A stretch of 31,240 nt of DNA from Candidatus Gastranaerophilales bacterium (GCA_900752845.1 CAADWU010000056.1:1-31240); one strand, 5' to 3'; shown: positions 6,912 through 15,013, numbered from the stretch's first letter. Program-made: numbers and translations. The notes: a model not told the origin generated them from the letters alone.

Positions 6912-9446
6912 ATGGAAAATATACTGGATAATCTTAACAATGAACAGAGAGAAGCTGTGCAAACCGTTGAAGGACCATTACTTGTTCTTGCTGGTGCGGG
7001 CAGCGGAAAAACTAAATTACTTACCTCAAGAATTGCTTATTTAATTAAAGAAAAATGTGTAAGACCGAGAAATATTTTAGCCGTAACATTTACCAACAAG
7101 GCGGCAAAAGAGATGAAAGAACGTCTTGGAAATATATTGGGAGAAAATGTTGTTAAATATATGTGGGTTGGAACTTTTCACGGTATATGCGGAAGAATTT
7201 TGCGTGAAAATATAGAAAATTACAGCTTCCAATCAGGCAAAAAACTGGATAAAAATTTTACTATTTATGATGAAACAGATTCTGTAGCAGTAATTAAACA
7301 GGCTATTAAGAAATTAAACCTTGATGATAAAGTTTACCAGCCTAAACTTGTCAAATCAATTATTTCAAATGCAAAAAACAAAATGCAGGATGCATATACT
7401 TATGCAACTTTTGCAAGAGATTTCAAATCGCAAAAGGTTGCCTCAATCTATGAAGAATACGAAAATTCTTTGAACAACAATAACGCAATTGATTTTGACG
7501 ATATGCTTATGCTTACCGTAAAGCTTTTGGAACAGTGTAAAGAAGTCAGACAGCTTTATTATGACAGGTTTCAACACATTCTTGTTGACGAGTTTCAAGA
7601 CACCAACATGGCTCAATACAAACTTATTAATATGCTTTACACAAACCTCGAAGCAGATATCCCTGATGAACGTTCGCTATGTGTTGTAGGCGATGTTGAC
7701 CAGTCCATTTACAGTTGGCGTGGTGCGGATTATACGATAATCCTTAACTTCCAGCAGGATTTTAAAAAAACCAAGTTAATCAAGCTTGAACAGAATTACC
7801 GTTCAACCGCAAATATTTTGAATGTCGCAAACGCAATTATTGAGAACAACACTGAGCGTGTTGATAAAGTTTTGTATTCCCAAAAAGGCGACGGTGAGCT
7901 GATAGATTACTTTGAAGCTCAGGATGAAGCTGATGAGGCAAACTTTATTGCAAGCAGAATTAAGCAGGACAGCGGCGGGGATTACAACCGCTACGCAATC
8001 CTTTACCGTACAAATTCTCAGTCACGTGCGCTTGAAGAAGCTTGCATGGCGGCAGGAATTCCTTATAAAATCTATGGCGGTTTAAAATTCTATGACCGTA
8101 AAGAAATTAAAGATATTATTGCGTACTTGAGATTAATCTATAACACAGATGATTCTCAAAGTTTCCGCAGAATTGTAAATGTTCCGAAACGTGCAATCGG
8201 CGACACAACAGTTAAAAATTTGGCTGACTTTGCTGATAAAGAAGACATTAGCCTTTTTGCGGCATGTCAAAGAATAGAAGAAGCTATTGAAATTCCGCCT
8301 AGAACTCGTTCAAAGCTGAAAGATTTTTCAGAACTTATACTGAAATTTAAAGATGCTCAAAAAAGCTACAGCTTGCAAGAATTTGTGACATTAGTTATTG
8401 AAAAAACAGGTTATCTTGCAGAACTTCAATCTCAAAACACACCGGAAAGCGAAGCTGATATTGAAAACTTGCAGGAATTGGTAAACGTTGCCGGTGAATT
8501 TGTTCCCGAAGAACAAGATAATGTTCTGGGTGAATTCTTACAGCAGGTAGCCTTAGTGTCAGATACCGACGCTATTGAAAATATTACCAACAACGTAACC
8601 CTTATGACACTTCACTCTGCAAAAGGTTTGGAATTTCCTATAGTATTCCTTGCAGGATGTGATGAGGGTGTTTTTCCGCATCAAAGGACGTTTAATAATG
8701 CATCAGAAATGGAAGAAGAACGACGTTTGATGTATGTAGGAGTTACACGTGCAGAAGAAAAATTATACCTGACTTCTGCAAAACGCCGTCAAATGTGGGG
8801 TGAATACAAGTACTACAATCCTTCAAGATTTATTGATGAAATTCCACGCCAACTGCTGAATTCAACAGCGTTTGAAGGCTCAACAAGCGGCTCATCAACA
8901 TTCCAGAATGCCGTATCAAAAGCAAGAACAGGAAAATCTGACTATTCTTACTCTGCTGCGCAGGCTGACAGCAACGGCTATATAAGACCATCGTCAGGAT
9001 TTGGTAAAGGGTTTGTGGCACCGACAAAAGGGCTTGCATCAGGAAGTACACAGAACGACAGGCAAAAACAAAATGCAGCATATTCTAAGCCTTCTCGTAC
9101 TCCTTCACGCACAATCCTTGTAAAATCTAAAGTAAACAAAGAACGTGATGAAGAAAAGGTTAAAGAGTTCTTTAAAGATAATGCTATAAAACGCATGCTT
9201 GAAGAAAAGCGTCAAAAAGAACGTGCAATGCAGGAAGCGGAAGCCGAACGCCTAAAGAAAATGGAAACAACATCTCCGATAGAATACGTGTTTAATGAGG
9301 GCGAAAGAGTATTCCATGACAAATTAGGTATCGGTCATATCAAAGAAGTAACCCAAATCGGCGAAAGCATGATGTACACAATTGACTTTGGCAAACAAGG
9401 CATAAAAGCAATGGATGCAGCCTACGCTAAACTGAAAAAGTTTTAA
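6912..9446 (+). CDS. pcrA: ATP-dependent 3'-5' DNA helicase, PcrA/UvrD type (SF1A)
   Basis: An 844-aa SF1A helicase for nucleotide-excision and mismatch repair, replication restart and RecA removal. All motifs are intact: Q motif LNNEQREAV, Walker A GAGSGKT (about 28-34), Ia TFTNKAAKEMKER, Ib VGTFHGICG, II VDEFQDTN, III GDVDQSIYSWRGAD, IV EQNYRST, V MTLHSAKGLEFPIV and VI EEERRLMYVGVTRAEEK. The long polar linker ends in a C-terminal Tudor-like module (GERVFHDKLGIGHIKEV ... YTIDFGKQGIKAM), as in PcrA, which binds RNA polymerase. The frame opens at TTG 6891, but I chose ATG 6912 (MENILDNL): GGGG lies just upstream and the homology begins there. It shares an exact 29-nt block with the other helicase in this window. 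Confidence 0.96.
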   Translation: MENILDNLNNEQREAVQTVEGPLLVLAGAGSGKTKLLTSRIAYLIKEKCVRPRNILAVTFTNKAAKEMKERLGNILGENVVKYMWVGTFHGICGRILRENIENYSFQSGKKLDKNFTIYDETDSVAVIKQAIKKLNLDDKVYQPKLVKSIISNAKNKMQDAYTYATFARDFKSQKVASIYEEYENSLNNNNAIDFDDMLMLTVKLLEQCKEVRQLYYDRFQHILVDEFQDTNMAQYKLINMLYTNLEADIPDERSLCVVGDVDQSIYSWRGADYTIILNFQQDFKKTKLIKLEQNYRSTANILNVANAIIENNTERVDKVLYSQKGDGELIDYFEAQDEADEANFIASRIKQDSGGDYNRYAILYRTNSQSRALEEACMAAGIPYKIYGGLKFYDRKEIKDIIAYLRLIYNTDDSQSFRRIVNVPKRAIGDTTVKNLADFADKEDISLFAACQRIEEAIEIPPRTRSKLKDFSELILKFKDAQKSYSLQEFVTLVIEKTGYLAELQSQNTPESEADIENLQELVNVAGEFVPEEQDNVLGEFLQQVALVSDTDAIENITNNVTLMTLHSAKGLEFPIVFLAGCDEGVFPHQRTFNNASEMEEERRLMYVGVTRAEEKLYLTSAKRRQMWGEYKYYNPSRFIDEIPRQLLNSTAFEGSTSGSSTFQNAVSKARTGKSDYSYSAAQADSNGYIRPSSGFGKGFVAPTKGLASGSTQNDRQKQNAAYSKPSRTPSRTILVKSKVNKERDEEKVKEFFKDNAIKRMLEEKRQKERAMQEAEAERLKKMETTSPIEYVFNEGERVFHDKLGIGHIKEVTQIGESMMYTIDFGKQGIKAMDAAYAKLKKF

Positions 9447-9486
9447 AGAGCTAAAATTCAAAGTCAAAGAAATCAGATATTGGATG

Positions 9487-9672
9487 TTACATAGCAATTG
9501 AAAATTTCTTAATTGTTGATAATCGGGGATTTATTTTTCCGTTTTCAATTCCATATATGGTGCATTTACTTACCGTAGATTTTTGTGCTAATTCATTAAC
9601 AGATAAGCCATGTTGTTTTCTTATTTGTTTTAAATGTTTGCCTAATAATTGAATAAATTCATTTTTTGTCAT
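9487..9672 (-). CDS. Short XRE-family transcriptional regulator
   Basis: A 61-aa protein that is almost only an HTH_XRE domain: LLGKHLKQIRKQHGLSVNEL, AQKSTVSKCTIYGIENGK, then NPRLSTIKKFSIAM. The frame stays open further upstream, but ATG 9672 (MTKNEFIQ) has AAAGGAG at 6 nt, and the upstream residues (MTIQIYVLQLFYM...) would be promoter DNA. It stops abruptly within helix 5, where relatives continue with an 'ALGV/ISLDEL'-like ending, so it may be C-terminally truncated. It has a strong promoter (9711-9738) and a 26-bp perfect palindrome across the expected transcription start, which points to tight self-repression. It is divergent from a broken XRE gene. Confidence 0.82.
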   Translation of the reverse strand: MTKNEFIQLLGKHLKQIRKQHGLSVNELAQKSTVSKCTIYGIENGKINPRLSTIKKFSIAM

Positions 9673-9681
9673 GCGCACTCC

Positions 9682-9707
9682 TTTATATGATTTATAAATC
9701 ATATAAA
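9682..9707. promoter_or_regulatory. 26-bp perfect palindrome, probable operator
   Basis: A fully symmetric 26-bp sequence whose left half is TTTATATGATTTA, with no spacer. It sits between the -10 box (9711-9716) and the Shine-Dalgarno of the minus-strand XRE gene, covering its predicted +1. Being DNA-symmetric and over a start site, it fits a repressor operator better than a terminator. Confidence 0.65.
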
Positions 9708-9710
9708 ATA

Positions 9711-9738
9711 ATTGTAATACATAGATTTGTATTGTCAA
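9711..9738 (-). promoter_or_regulatory. Sigma-70 promoter of the short XRE gene
   Basis: On the minus strand TTGACA (9738-9733), a 16-nt spacer and TACAAT (9716-9711) form a near-consensus promoter. Transcription should start near 9704, inside the palindrome, leaving a leader of about 30 nt before ATG 9672. Confidence 0.75.
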
Positions 9739-9751
9739 GCAAGTATAATAA

Positions 9752-9976
9752 ATGTATGTCTGAAAAGAAATTTTACTTAAACTTGCATCAAAAATAAGCT
9801 ATGAAAGAAAACGAAAAAATCTTTCACAAGAAGAACTTGCTGAACGTGCAAATGTTAATATGCGTTCAATTAGCATGCTTGAAAATGGACTTACTAACGT
9901 TAAATTTTTAACTTTATTTAAAATAGCAGAAGCTTTAGATATAGAAATTTGTGATTTAGTAAACTTCCGATTATAG
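9752..9976 (+). pseudogene. XRE-family regulator broken at its N-terminus
   Basis: A near-complete HTH_XRE protein is encoded in one frame from 9764 to the TAG at 9974-9976: LLKLASKISYERKRKN, LSQEELAERANVNMRSISML, then LFKIAEALDIEICDLV. It has no usable start. In frame, ATG 9752 meets TGA after three codons. The better ATG at 9756 (MSEK...) is one base out of frame, and adding one A to the A-run at 9763-9766 would restore MSEKEILLKLASKISY. The lesion is thus either a 1-base deletion or a nonsense codon. The coding body is otherwise undamaged, so the event looks recent, or expression may need a rare ATT start. It ends exactly where the convergent ffh stop begins and is divergent from the short XRE gene. 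Confidence 0.72.
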
Positions 9977-11380
9977 CTACTTAAATTTCCTCATCATCTT
10001 CATTGCTTTGTTAATAGCGTGTTTTCCCATTTTGCCGCCTAAGGCATTCGGGTTTGGCATTCCGCCCATTTTTCCGAACATGTTTTTCATATCTGACATG
10101 CCTTTCATCATTACACGCATTTGTTCAAACTGTTTGATAAAAGCATTTATTTCTGCAAGGTTCATGCCGCAGCCTTTTGCTATTCTTTTTTTACGGCTAG
10201 TGTTCATTAAATCAGGGTTTGAACGCTCTTGAGGGGTCATGCTGGAGATAAATACTTCCATGCGCTTAAACTGTTTTTCACCTTCATCAGAAATTTTATC
10301 TCTGTCATCCTTGCCTATATTTAACCCGGGAAGCATTCCCAAAAGGTTGCCCATCGAACCGAATGCCTGCATTTGTTTTTGCATTTTCATAAAATCATCG
10401 TAAGAAAAATTGTTCTTACTCATTTTTTCTTCAAGCTCAAGAGCCTGTTTCTCGTCAAAAACTTCCTGCGCACGTTCAACCAGTGAAACAATGTCACCCA
10501 TGCCTAAAATACGTGTTGCCATACGTTCAGGGTAAAAGTCTTCAAGTGCATTTAATTTTTCGCCCGTACCTGTCAATTTGATAGGTCTTCCTGTGCAGTA
10601 AGAAACGCTTAACGCTGAACCGCCTCTGCTGTCACCGTCAAGTTTTGTGAGAACCAGACCTGTTAAACCGAGCTGTGCATCAAAATTTTCCGCAACATTT
10701 ACTGCCTCCTGACCTGTCATGGCGTCAATTACAAGAAGTTTTTCTGTCGGATGAAAAATCCTGTCGATTAACAAAAGCTCTGCCATCATGTCTGTATCAA
10801 TCTGCAAGCGTCCTGCTGTATCTAAAATCAGTGTATTGAACCCGTTTTCGTTAGCATAATCAATTGCAGAGCGCACTATTTGCTGAACATCTTTGCTGTC
10901 GGGTATTGTAAATACTTCATTATCAATTTCTTTTCCTAAAGTTTGCAATTGAGAAATCGCAGCAGGTCTGTAGACATCGCATGCTACAAGTAAAGGTTTT
11001 CTGCCTTCTTTTTTAAGTTTTACGGCAAGCTTAGCGGAAGATGTGGTTTTACCCGAACCTTGAAGCCCCAGCATCATAATCATGTTAGGATTGCCTGAAA
11101 AATCTAGCGGATTTTGCTCTTTACCAAGCAGGTTAACAAGTTCATCATGCACAATTTTAACAAGCTGCTGTGAGGGATCAACCCCTTCAAGAACTTTTTC
11201 ACCTTCTGCTTTGTCTTTAATTGACGAAATAAAAGCTTTTACAACACGCAAATTTACATCGGCTTCCAAAAGAGCACGACGGATTTCACGCAAAGCTTCC
11301 TGCATATTGTCTTGTGTAAGCTCTTTGCCACGTGTTTTGCTTATTATACTCTGTAATTTATCACTAAGACTGTCAAACAT
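9977..11380 (-). CDS. ffh: Signal recognition particle GTPase Ffh (SRP54)
   Basis: A 467-aa SRP54 homologue that binds signal sequences with SRP RNA and docks at FtsY for co-translational membrane insertion. The N domain starts FDSLSDKLQSIISKTRGK. The G domain has GLQGSGKTTSSAKLA (G1), DVYRPAAISQLQTL, LDTAGRLQ (G3) and TKLDGDSRGGSALS (G4). The M domain carries RKKRIAKGCGMNLAEINAFI, the SRP-RNA-binding helix, and methionine-rich segments ending MKMMRKFK. Length is normal. No Shine-Dalgarno is seen. A 15-nt palindrome (ATGTTAT-T-ATAACAT, 11382-11396) lies immediately before the ATG and just after the stop of the 98-aa gene, with which it is probably cotranscribed. Confidence 0.97.
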   Translation of the reverse strand: MFDSLSDKLQSIISKTRGKELTQDNMQEALREIRRALLEADVNLRVVKAFISSIKDKAEGEKVLEGVDPSQQLVKIVHDELVNLLGKEQNPLDFSGNPNMIMMLGLQGSGKTTSSAKLAVKLKKEGRKPLLVACDVYRPAAISQLQTLGKEIDNEVFTIPDSKDVQQIVRSAIDYANENGFNTLILDTAGRLQIDTDMMAELLLIDRIFHPTEKLLVIDAMTGQEAVNVAENFDAQLGLTGLVLTKLDGDSRGGSALSVSYCTGRPIKLTGTGEKLNALEDFYPERMATRILGMGDIVSLVERAQEVFDEKQALELEEKMSKNNFSYDDFMKMQKQMQAFGSMGNLLGMLPGLNIGKDDRDKISDEGEKQFKRMEVFISSMTPQERSNPDLMNTSRKKRIAKGCGMNLAEINAFIKQFEQMRVMMKGMSDMKNMFGKMGGMPNPNALGGKMGKHAINKAMKMMRKFK

Positions 11381-11399
11381 AATGTTATTATAACATAAA

Positions 11400-11696
11400 C
11401 TAATCTTCTATATTATCAGGGTTAATATTAGTCTTCTGTTTATCTTTATTTTTATCTTTATAATGTTCGTAAGCAATCATTGCAGGTACTGATACAGGGA
11501 ATGTCAGAATTGTTGCAACCCCCAATAAACCTTTTTTCCAACCCGGTTTATCTTCGTTTGGATTTTCAGGTGCATTTAAGTCAGGGCCGTAGTCTTCTCC
11601 AACACCAAAATGTACATTCTGACGATTAATATTATTTGCATGATATAAGTTTTGATTTCTTCTTGCTGTGACTGCTGTTATTGCTTGTAGACGCAT
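11400..11696 (-). CDS. Small hypothetical membrane protein
   Basis: A 98-aa protein I do not recognise. A polar N-terminus (MRLQAITAVTARRNQN) leads to a short N-I-N-R-Q-N-V-H-F-G stretch. An acidic proline-rich linker follows, then one hydrophobic segment (GLLGVATILTFPVSVPAMIA, about residues 56-76) and a very charged lysine-rich tail (EHYKDKNKDKQK). AAGGAAAA precedes the ATG. It lies 19 bases upstream of ffh on the same strand, so it may be the first gene of that operon. The pattern suggests one membrane helix with cytoplasmic ends; no function can be assigned. Confidence 0.6.
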   Translation of the reverse strand: MRLQAITAVTARRNQNLYHANNINRQNVHFGVGEDYGPDLNAPENPNEDKPGWKKGLLGVATILTFPVSVPAMIAYEHYKDKNKDKQKTNINPDNIED

Positions 11697-11859
11697 TTGT
11701 TTTCCTTACTTCTTTTCCTGTTGGATATTATAAGTTGAAAAAAAATGGTTTATGCTAGTTAAGCTTTTCAATGTTTACATTATTTAACAAAAGTTTTTTA
11801 CAATAAAAAACATCATACATTTTTACGATTTCATTTAAGATTTCGTTTGCTAATATATA

Positions 11860-11935
11860 ACCATACTCCTTAGAGAACTAAGATACACATATCCCTAATC
11901 AACAGCTATGCACTCAATGTACATAGCTTTTTTTT
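11860..11935 (+). ncRNA. Candidate small RNA ending in an intrinsic terminator
   Basis: In the 354-base gap between the 98-aa gene and the Lrp gene, a perfect hairpin CTTAG-AGAA-CTAAG (11869-11882) is followed by a terminator hairpin AGCTATG / CATAGCT (11904-11928) with eight T's. No reading frame runs into this terminator, so it should end a short RNA of roughly 75 nt. A -10-like TAATAT or TATATA (11851-11859) lies at the right place, but no good -35 is seen. It matches no RNA family I know; it is not SRP RNA or 6S by inspection. Confidence 0.35.
11904..11935 (+). terminator. Intrinsic terminator without an upstream gene
   Basis: Seven-base stem AGCTATG / CATAGCT, an 11-nt loop and T8. It is followed immediately by a second GC-rich hairpin (GCGGC-AAA-GCCGC, 11936-11948). 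The nearest genes on both sides point away, so it seems to serve a small transcript. Confidence 0.7.
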
Positions 11936-11954
11936 GCGGCAAAGCCGCTTTCCC

Positions 11955-11963
11955 TGTGGATAA
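11955..11963 (-). other. Single consensus DnaA-box sequence
   Basis: TGTGGATAA, the reverse complement of TTATCCACA, lies 88 nt before the Lrp start. I found no cluster of boxes and no dnaA nearby, so it is not offered as an origin. One 9-mer match in 31 kb is not far from chance. Confidence 0.25.
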
Positions 11964-12050
11964 GTCTTTTAGTTGGTTTTTCAATATACTTGCCTGTTTT
12001 TTTGCAGTTTTTTATTTATTTGTATTAAAATTATTCTTATAGGAGAAAAT

Positions 12051-12536
12051 ATGAGAGAAGAATTATTATCTATTATAGAGAAGAACAGCAGAATTGATTT
12101 AAAAGAACTTGCAATCATGCTTGGCAGAAAAGAAATTGATGTGGCAAATGAGATTTGCGAGCTGGAAAAAGAAGGAATTATCGGTGGCTATCATACACTT
12201 ATCAACTGGGAAAAAACTGATATTGAAAAAGTTACCGCACTGATAGAAGTTAAGGTTACTCCACAACGTGGTCAAGGGTTTGACAGGATTGCCGAACGTA
12301 TTTACAATTATCCTGAAGTTAAATCAGTTTACCTGATATCCGGCGGTTATGATTTGCTTGTTACCATAGAAGAAAAGTCGTTAAAAGAAATTTCAAATTT
12401 CGTTTCGGATAAATTATCCACTCTTGATAGAGTTTTAAGTACAGCAACGCATTTTGTTTTGAAAAAATATAAAGATCATGGAACAGTTTTAAATAAGGCA
12501 AACGATGAAGAAGAAAGGGAAATTATAACACCATGA
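12051..12536 (+). CDS. Lrp/AsnC-family transcriptional regulator
   Basis: A 161-aa amino-acid-responsive regulator. The N-terminal winged HTH (LLSIIEKNSRIDLKELAIML ... ELEKEGIIGGYHTLINWEK, about 4-55) is followed by the RAM effector-binding domain (VTALIEVKVTP, RIAERIYNYPEVKSVYLISG, YDLLVTIEEKSL). The frame stays open upstream to 11973, but ATG 12051 has AGGAG at good spacing, and residues before it look like promoter DNA. The stop overlaps the aminotransferase start (ATGA), so the pair is translationally coupled and the regulator probably responds to that enzyme's substrate or product. The polar tail (NKANDEEEREIITP) is longer than usual. Confidence 0.92.
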   Translation: MREELLSIIEKNSRIDLKELAIMLGRKEIDVANEICELEKEGIIGGYHTLINWEKTDIEKVTALIEVKVTPQRGQGFDRIAERIYNYPEVKSVYLISGGYDLLVTIEEKSLKEISNFVSDKLSTLDRVLSTATHFVLKKYKDHGTVLNKANDEEEREIITP

Positions 12537-13699
12537 AATATTCTCTTTCCAAAACAGTTGAAAGTATAGAACCTTCAGGTATAAGAAAATTCTTTGATAT
12601 TGTAAGCGAGATGAAAGATGCTATATCATTAGGTGTTGGCGAACCTGATTTTGATACTCCCTGGCATATCAGAGATGAAGGAATTTATGCGCTTGAAAAA
12701 GGTAAAACTTTTTACACCTCAAATGCAGGTTTAAAAGAGCTTAGAAGCGAGATTAACAATTACCTGAACCGAACCCAAAACCTGACTTATAATCCTATGA
12801 GTGAAATTCTTGTGACAGTTGGCGGTTCAGAAGCTATTGATATAGGCTTGCGTGCTATGATTAATCCCGGTGATGAAGTAATAATTCCTCAGCCGTCATA
12901 TGTTTCTTACGTTCCCTGTGCAGTTCTTGCCGGCGCAAAACCCGTAATTATAGATTTGAAAGCCGAAAACGATTTTCGATTAACCCCTGAGGAGCTTGAA
13001 AACTCAATAACAGATAAAACGAAAGTTTTGATATTGCCTTATCCTAACAATCCTACAGGTGCTATTATGGAAAAAGAGGATTTGGAAGCTATAGCAAAAG
13101 TAATTAAAGAAAAAAATATTTTTGTCATGTCAGATGAAATATACAGTGAACTGACTTATAAAGGTAAGCATATTTCTATTGCAAGTCTGGATAGCATGCA
13201 GGAAAGAACTCTTTTAATCAACGGATTTTCAAAATCTTATGCAATGACAGGGTGGAGGCTCGGTTATGCATGCGGCCCCGAACCTTTGATACGCCAGATG
13301 ACAAAAATTCACCAGTTTGCAATAATGTGTGCACCTACTACAAGCCAGTATGCAGCAATTGAAGCGTTAAAAAACGGAGATGAAGATGTATCTGAAATGC
13401 GTCAAGCATATAACAGGAGAAGAAGATATTTACTTCACGAATTCAAAGAAATGGGTTTGGAGTGTTTTGAACCTTTCGGTGCATTTTACGTTTTTCCATG
13501 TATAAAAGAATTTGGTATGACAAGTGAAGAATTTGCAACAAAATTTCTTGAGGAAGAGAGAGTTGCAGCAGTTCCAGGAACAGCTTTTGGCAAAAGCGGA
13601 GAGGGATTTTTGAGAATATCATACGCATATTCAATGGATAATTTAAAAATTGCGATAGGCAGATTAAAGAAATTTGTAACAAAGCTTCGAGCTCAATAA
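12533..13699 (+). CDS. PLP-dependent class I/II aminotransferase (AspB/PatA-like)
   Basis: A 388-aa fold-type I aminotransferase. Seen: SLGVGEPDFDTPWHIRD, TYNPMSEILVTVGGSEAID (cofactor phosphate cup), LPYPNNPTGA (N173), VMSDEIYSELTY (D201 and Y204), the Schiff-base lysine K234 in NGFSKSYAMTGWRLGY, and FLRISYA (substrate carboxylate arginine). It belongs to the aspartate/aromatic/PatA-like group that transfers amino groups to 2-oxoglutarate; the exact amino donor is not evident. Its ATG overlaps the Lrp/AsnC stop. No terminator follows before the tRNA-Ser promoter, 18 bases downstream. Confidence 0.93.
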   Translation: MKYSLSKTVESIEPSGIRKFFDIVSEMKDAISLGVGEPDFDTPWHIRDEGIYALEKGKTFYTSNAGLKELRSEINNYLNRTQNLTYNPMSEILVTVGGSEAIDIGLRAMINPGDEVIIPQPSYVSYVPCAVLAGAKPVIIDLKAENDFRLTPEELENSITDKTKVLILPYPNNPTGAIMEKEDLEAIAKVIKEKNIFVMSDEIYSELTYKGKHISIASLDSMQERTLLINGFSKSYAMTGWRLGYACGPEPLIRQMTKIHQFAIMCAPTTSQYAAIEALKNGDEDVSEMRQAYNRRRRYLLHEFKEMGLECFEPFGAFYVFPCIKEFGMTSEEFATKFLEEERVAAVPGTAFGKSGEGFLRISYAYSMDNLKIAIGRLKKFVTKLRAQ

Positions 13700-13717
13700 A
13701 AGTTGCTAAAAACTCTC

Positions 13718-13745
13718 TTGACAAACGAAATTTATTTAATACAAT
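13718..13745 (+). promoter_or_regulatory. Strong sigma-70 promoter of tRNA-Ser
   Basis: TTGACA (13718-13723), a 16-nt spacer and TACAAT (13740-13745); the tRNA begins 25 nt after the -10 box. It uses the same hexamers and spacing as the promoter at 9711-9738. Confidence 0.85.
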
Positions 13746-13770
13746 TGAGATACATCCGATACAACTGTAT

Positions 13771-13860
13771 GGAGGAGTGCCAGAGCGGTTGATTGGAGCA
13801 GTCTTGAAAACTGTCGTACGTTCACGCGTACCGTGGGTTCGAATCCCACCTCCTCCTCCA
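13771..13860 (+). tRNA. tRNA-Ser (anticodon UGA)
   Basis: A 90-nt class II tRNA read by eye. The acceptor stem GGAGGAG pairs with CTCCTCC. The D-arm contains the AGAGCGG-TTGA pattern. The anticodon loop CTTGAAA (13803-13809) gives TGA at 13805-13807. A long variable arm (GTACG-TTCACG-CGTAC type) is diagnostic of Ser, Leu or Tyr. The T-arm is GTGGG-TTCGAAT-CCCAC. Discriminator T is followed by an encoded CCA. It decodes UCA and, by wobble, other UCN codons. It has its own promoter and terminator and so is monocistronic. Confidence 0.97.
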
Positions 13861-13863
13861 TTT

Positions 13864-13890
13864 AAAAAGAGCCTGAAAAGGCTCTTTTTT
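13864..13890. terminator. Bidirectional intrinsic terminator
   Basis: AAAAAGAGCC / GGCTCTTTTT stem with loop TGAAAA, 3 bases after the tRNA and 13 bases beyond the stop of the last efflux permease gene on the minus strand. A and T runs on both sides suit both transcripts. Confidence 0.92.
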
Positions 13891-13903
13891 AGTATATTAC
13901 AGA

Positions 13904-15013
13904 TTAATCTAGTTTTCTTTTAAAAGTCCGGCTGGCAACCATTAATGTTATTATTGCAATAATAAGTAACGGCAAAAGATTTATCATTACGTCGTTTACA
14001 CCCATACCCTTTAAAAAAATATTTCGTGATAAAAGCATGAAAAATCTTACAGGATTTAAGTAAGTCAAATATTGTAATGCAACCGGCATGTCTTCTATAG
14101 GAGAAATAAATCCTGAGAGTAACACGGCAGGCATCTGAAAAGTTATAACACCTAGAATTGCCTGCTGTTGGGTTTTGCATATTGATGAAATAAATAAGCC
14201 GACACCAACGATTGACAAAAGAGAAACAAAAACTGCAAGTAAGTATAACGATATTGAGCCCATAAATTGTATTTTAAAAAATGTCACGACCATTAAAACC
14301 ATAAAACAGGTTAAGCCCATTGCGATAATTAAAGGAGGAACTGTTTTTCCTACTAGAATTTCAAGTGAAGACAAGGGACTTACAATCAACTGGTCAAATG
14401 TTCCCATTTCTCTCTCTCTTGCAATTGAAAGGGCTGTAAGTAAAAGAGTTATAACAAGTGCAAGCATTGCAACGATAACGGTCAGCAAATACCATCGGTA
14501 TTCAAGATTAGGATTATACCAGTTTCTTATAACGGGGGTAATTTCAGCTCCGATTTTTTTCGAAATTTCGTCATTATATCCGTTTATAATCTGTGAGGCG
14601 TAACCTCCTGCTATACTTGCAGAGTTGGTTTGTCTACCGTCTGCTGTGATTAAAACACTGACAGGTTTTTGAGCTTTAATCGAGTTTGAAAAATCATTAT
14701 TTATATAAAGACCTAATTGAACCTTTTGAGTATCAATCTTTTCTTTATAATCAGCTATATTTTGTACATAATAAAATTTTCTGAATCTTGGAGAGTTTTC
14801 AAATCTTGAGATAAGTTCCCTTGATTCAACGGAATTATCTCTGTCAATTAAAACTACATCAATATTTTTTACTTCCATTGTAATTGCATTGGCAAATACG
14901 AAAAGTTGTAGAAGCGGTAAAGCAATAATCATTCCACGACTTTTTTTATCCATCCATATTGTGATGAATTCTTTTTTTATTAGTGCAAAAATTCTTCGTA
15001 AACTATCTATCAT
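13904..15013 (-). CDS. ABC-2 type efflux permease (YbhR/YhhJ-like)
   Basis: A 369-aa inner-membrane permease, last gene of the efflux operon. It has an N-terminal helix (about 27-46), a large extracytoplasmic domain (about 50-170, VLIDRDNSVESRELISRFEN onward), and five C-terminal helices. The conserved ABC-2 coupling segment is AREREMGTFDQLIVSPLSS. Near the end LSGFISPIEDMPVALQYLTY, NPVRFFMLLSRNIFLKG and the basic tail ASRTFKRKLD are typical. It has the same length and architecture as the adjacent permease, so they probably form a heterodimer driven by the dual-NBD ATPase. The start overlaps the preceding stop by 4 bases. Confidence 0.93.
   Translation of the reverse strand: MIDSLRRIFALIKKEFITIWMDKKSRGMIIALPLLQLFVFANAITMEVKNIDVVLIDRDNSVESRELISRFENSPRFRKFYYVQNIADYKEKIDTQKVQLGLYINNDFSNSIKAQKPVSVLITADGRQTNSASIAGGYASQIINGYNDEISKKIGAEITPVIRNWYNPNLEYRWYLLTVIVAMLALVITLLLTALSIAREREMGTFDQLIVSPLSSLEILVGKTVPPLIIAMGLTCFMVLMVVTFFKIQFMGSISLYLLAVFVSLLSIVGVGLFISSICKTQQQAILGVITFQMPAVLLSGFISPIEDMPVALQYLTYLNPVRFFMLLSRNIFLKGMGVNDVMINLLPLLIIAIITLMVASRTFKRKLD

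Noticed and set aside
9752..9763. In-frame TGA read as an amino acid (alternative genetic code)
   Set aside because: TGA ends other genes here in sensible places (aminotransferase-coupled Lrp gene, TolC/HlyD ATGA junction, first XRE gene), so the standard code holds.
11382..11396. Leaderless promoter of ffh (TATAAT within a 15-nt palindrome)
   Set aside because: No -35 element lies at a suitable distance, and the upstream 98-aa gene is close enough for cotranscription.
9977..11696. SRP RNA gene next to ffh
   Set aside because: The conserved GGAAGGAAGCAGCC-type loop sequence was not found near ffh or in the gap beyond it.
11955..11963. Replication origin at a perfect DnaA box
   Set aside because: Only one box was found, with no dnaA, dnaN or box cluster; one chance match in 31 kb is plausible.
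13443..13724. Open frame on the minus strand inside the aminotransferase gene
   Set aside because: It is the antisense shadow of a strongly conserved coding gene and has no homology or start signal.
14175..14603. 142-codon plus-strand frame inside the permease gene
   Set aside because: The opposite strand encodes a clear ABC-2 permease with overlapping neighbours; this frame has no recognisable domain.
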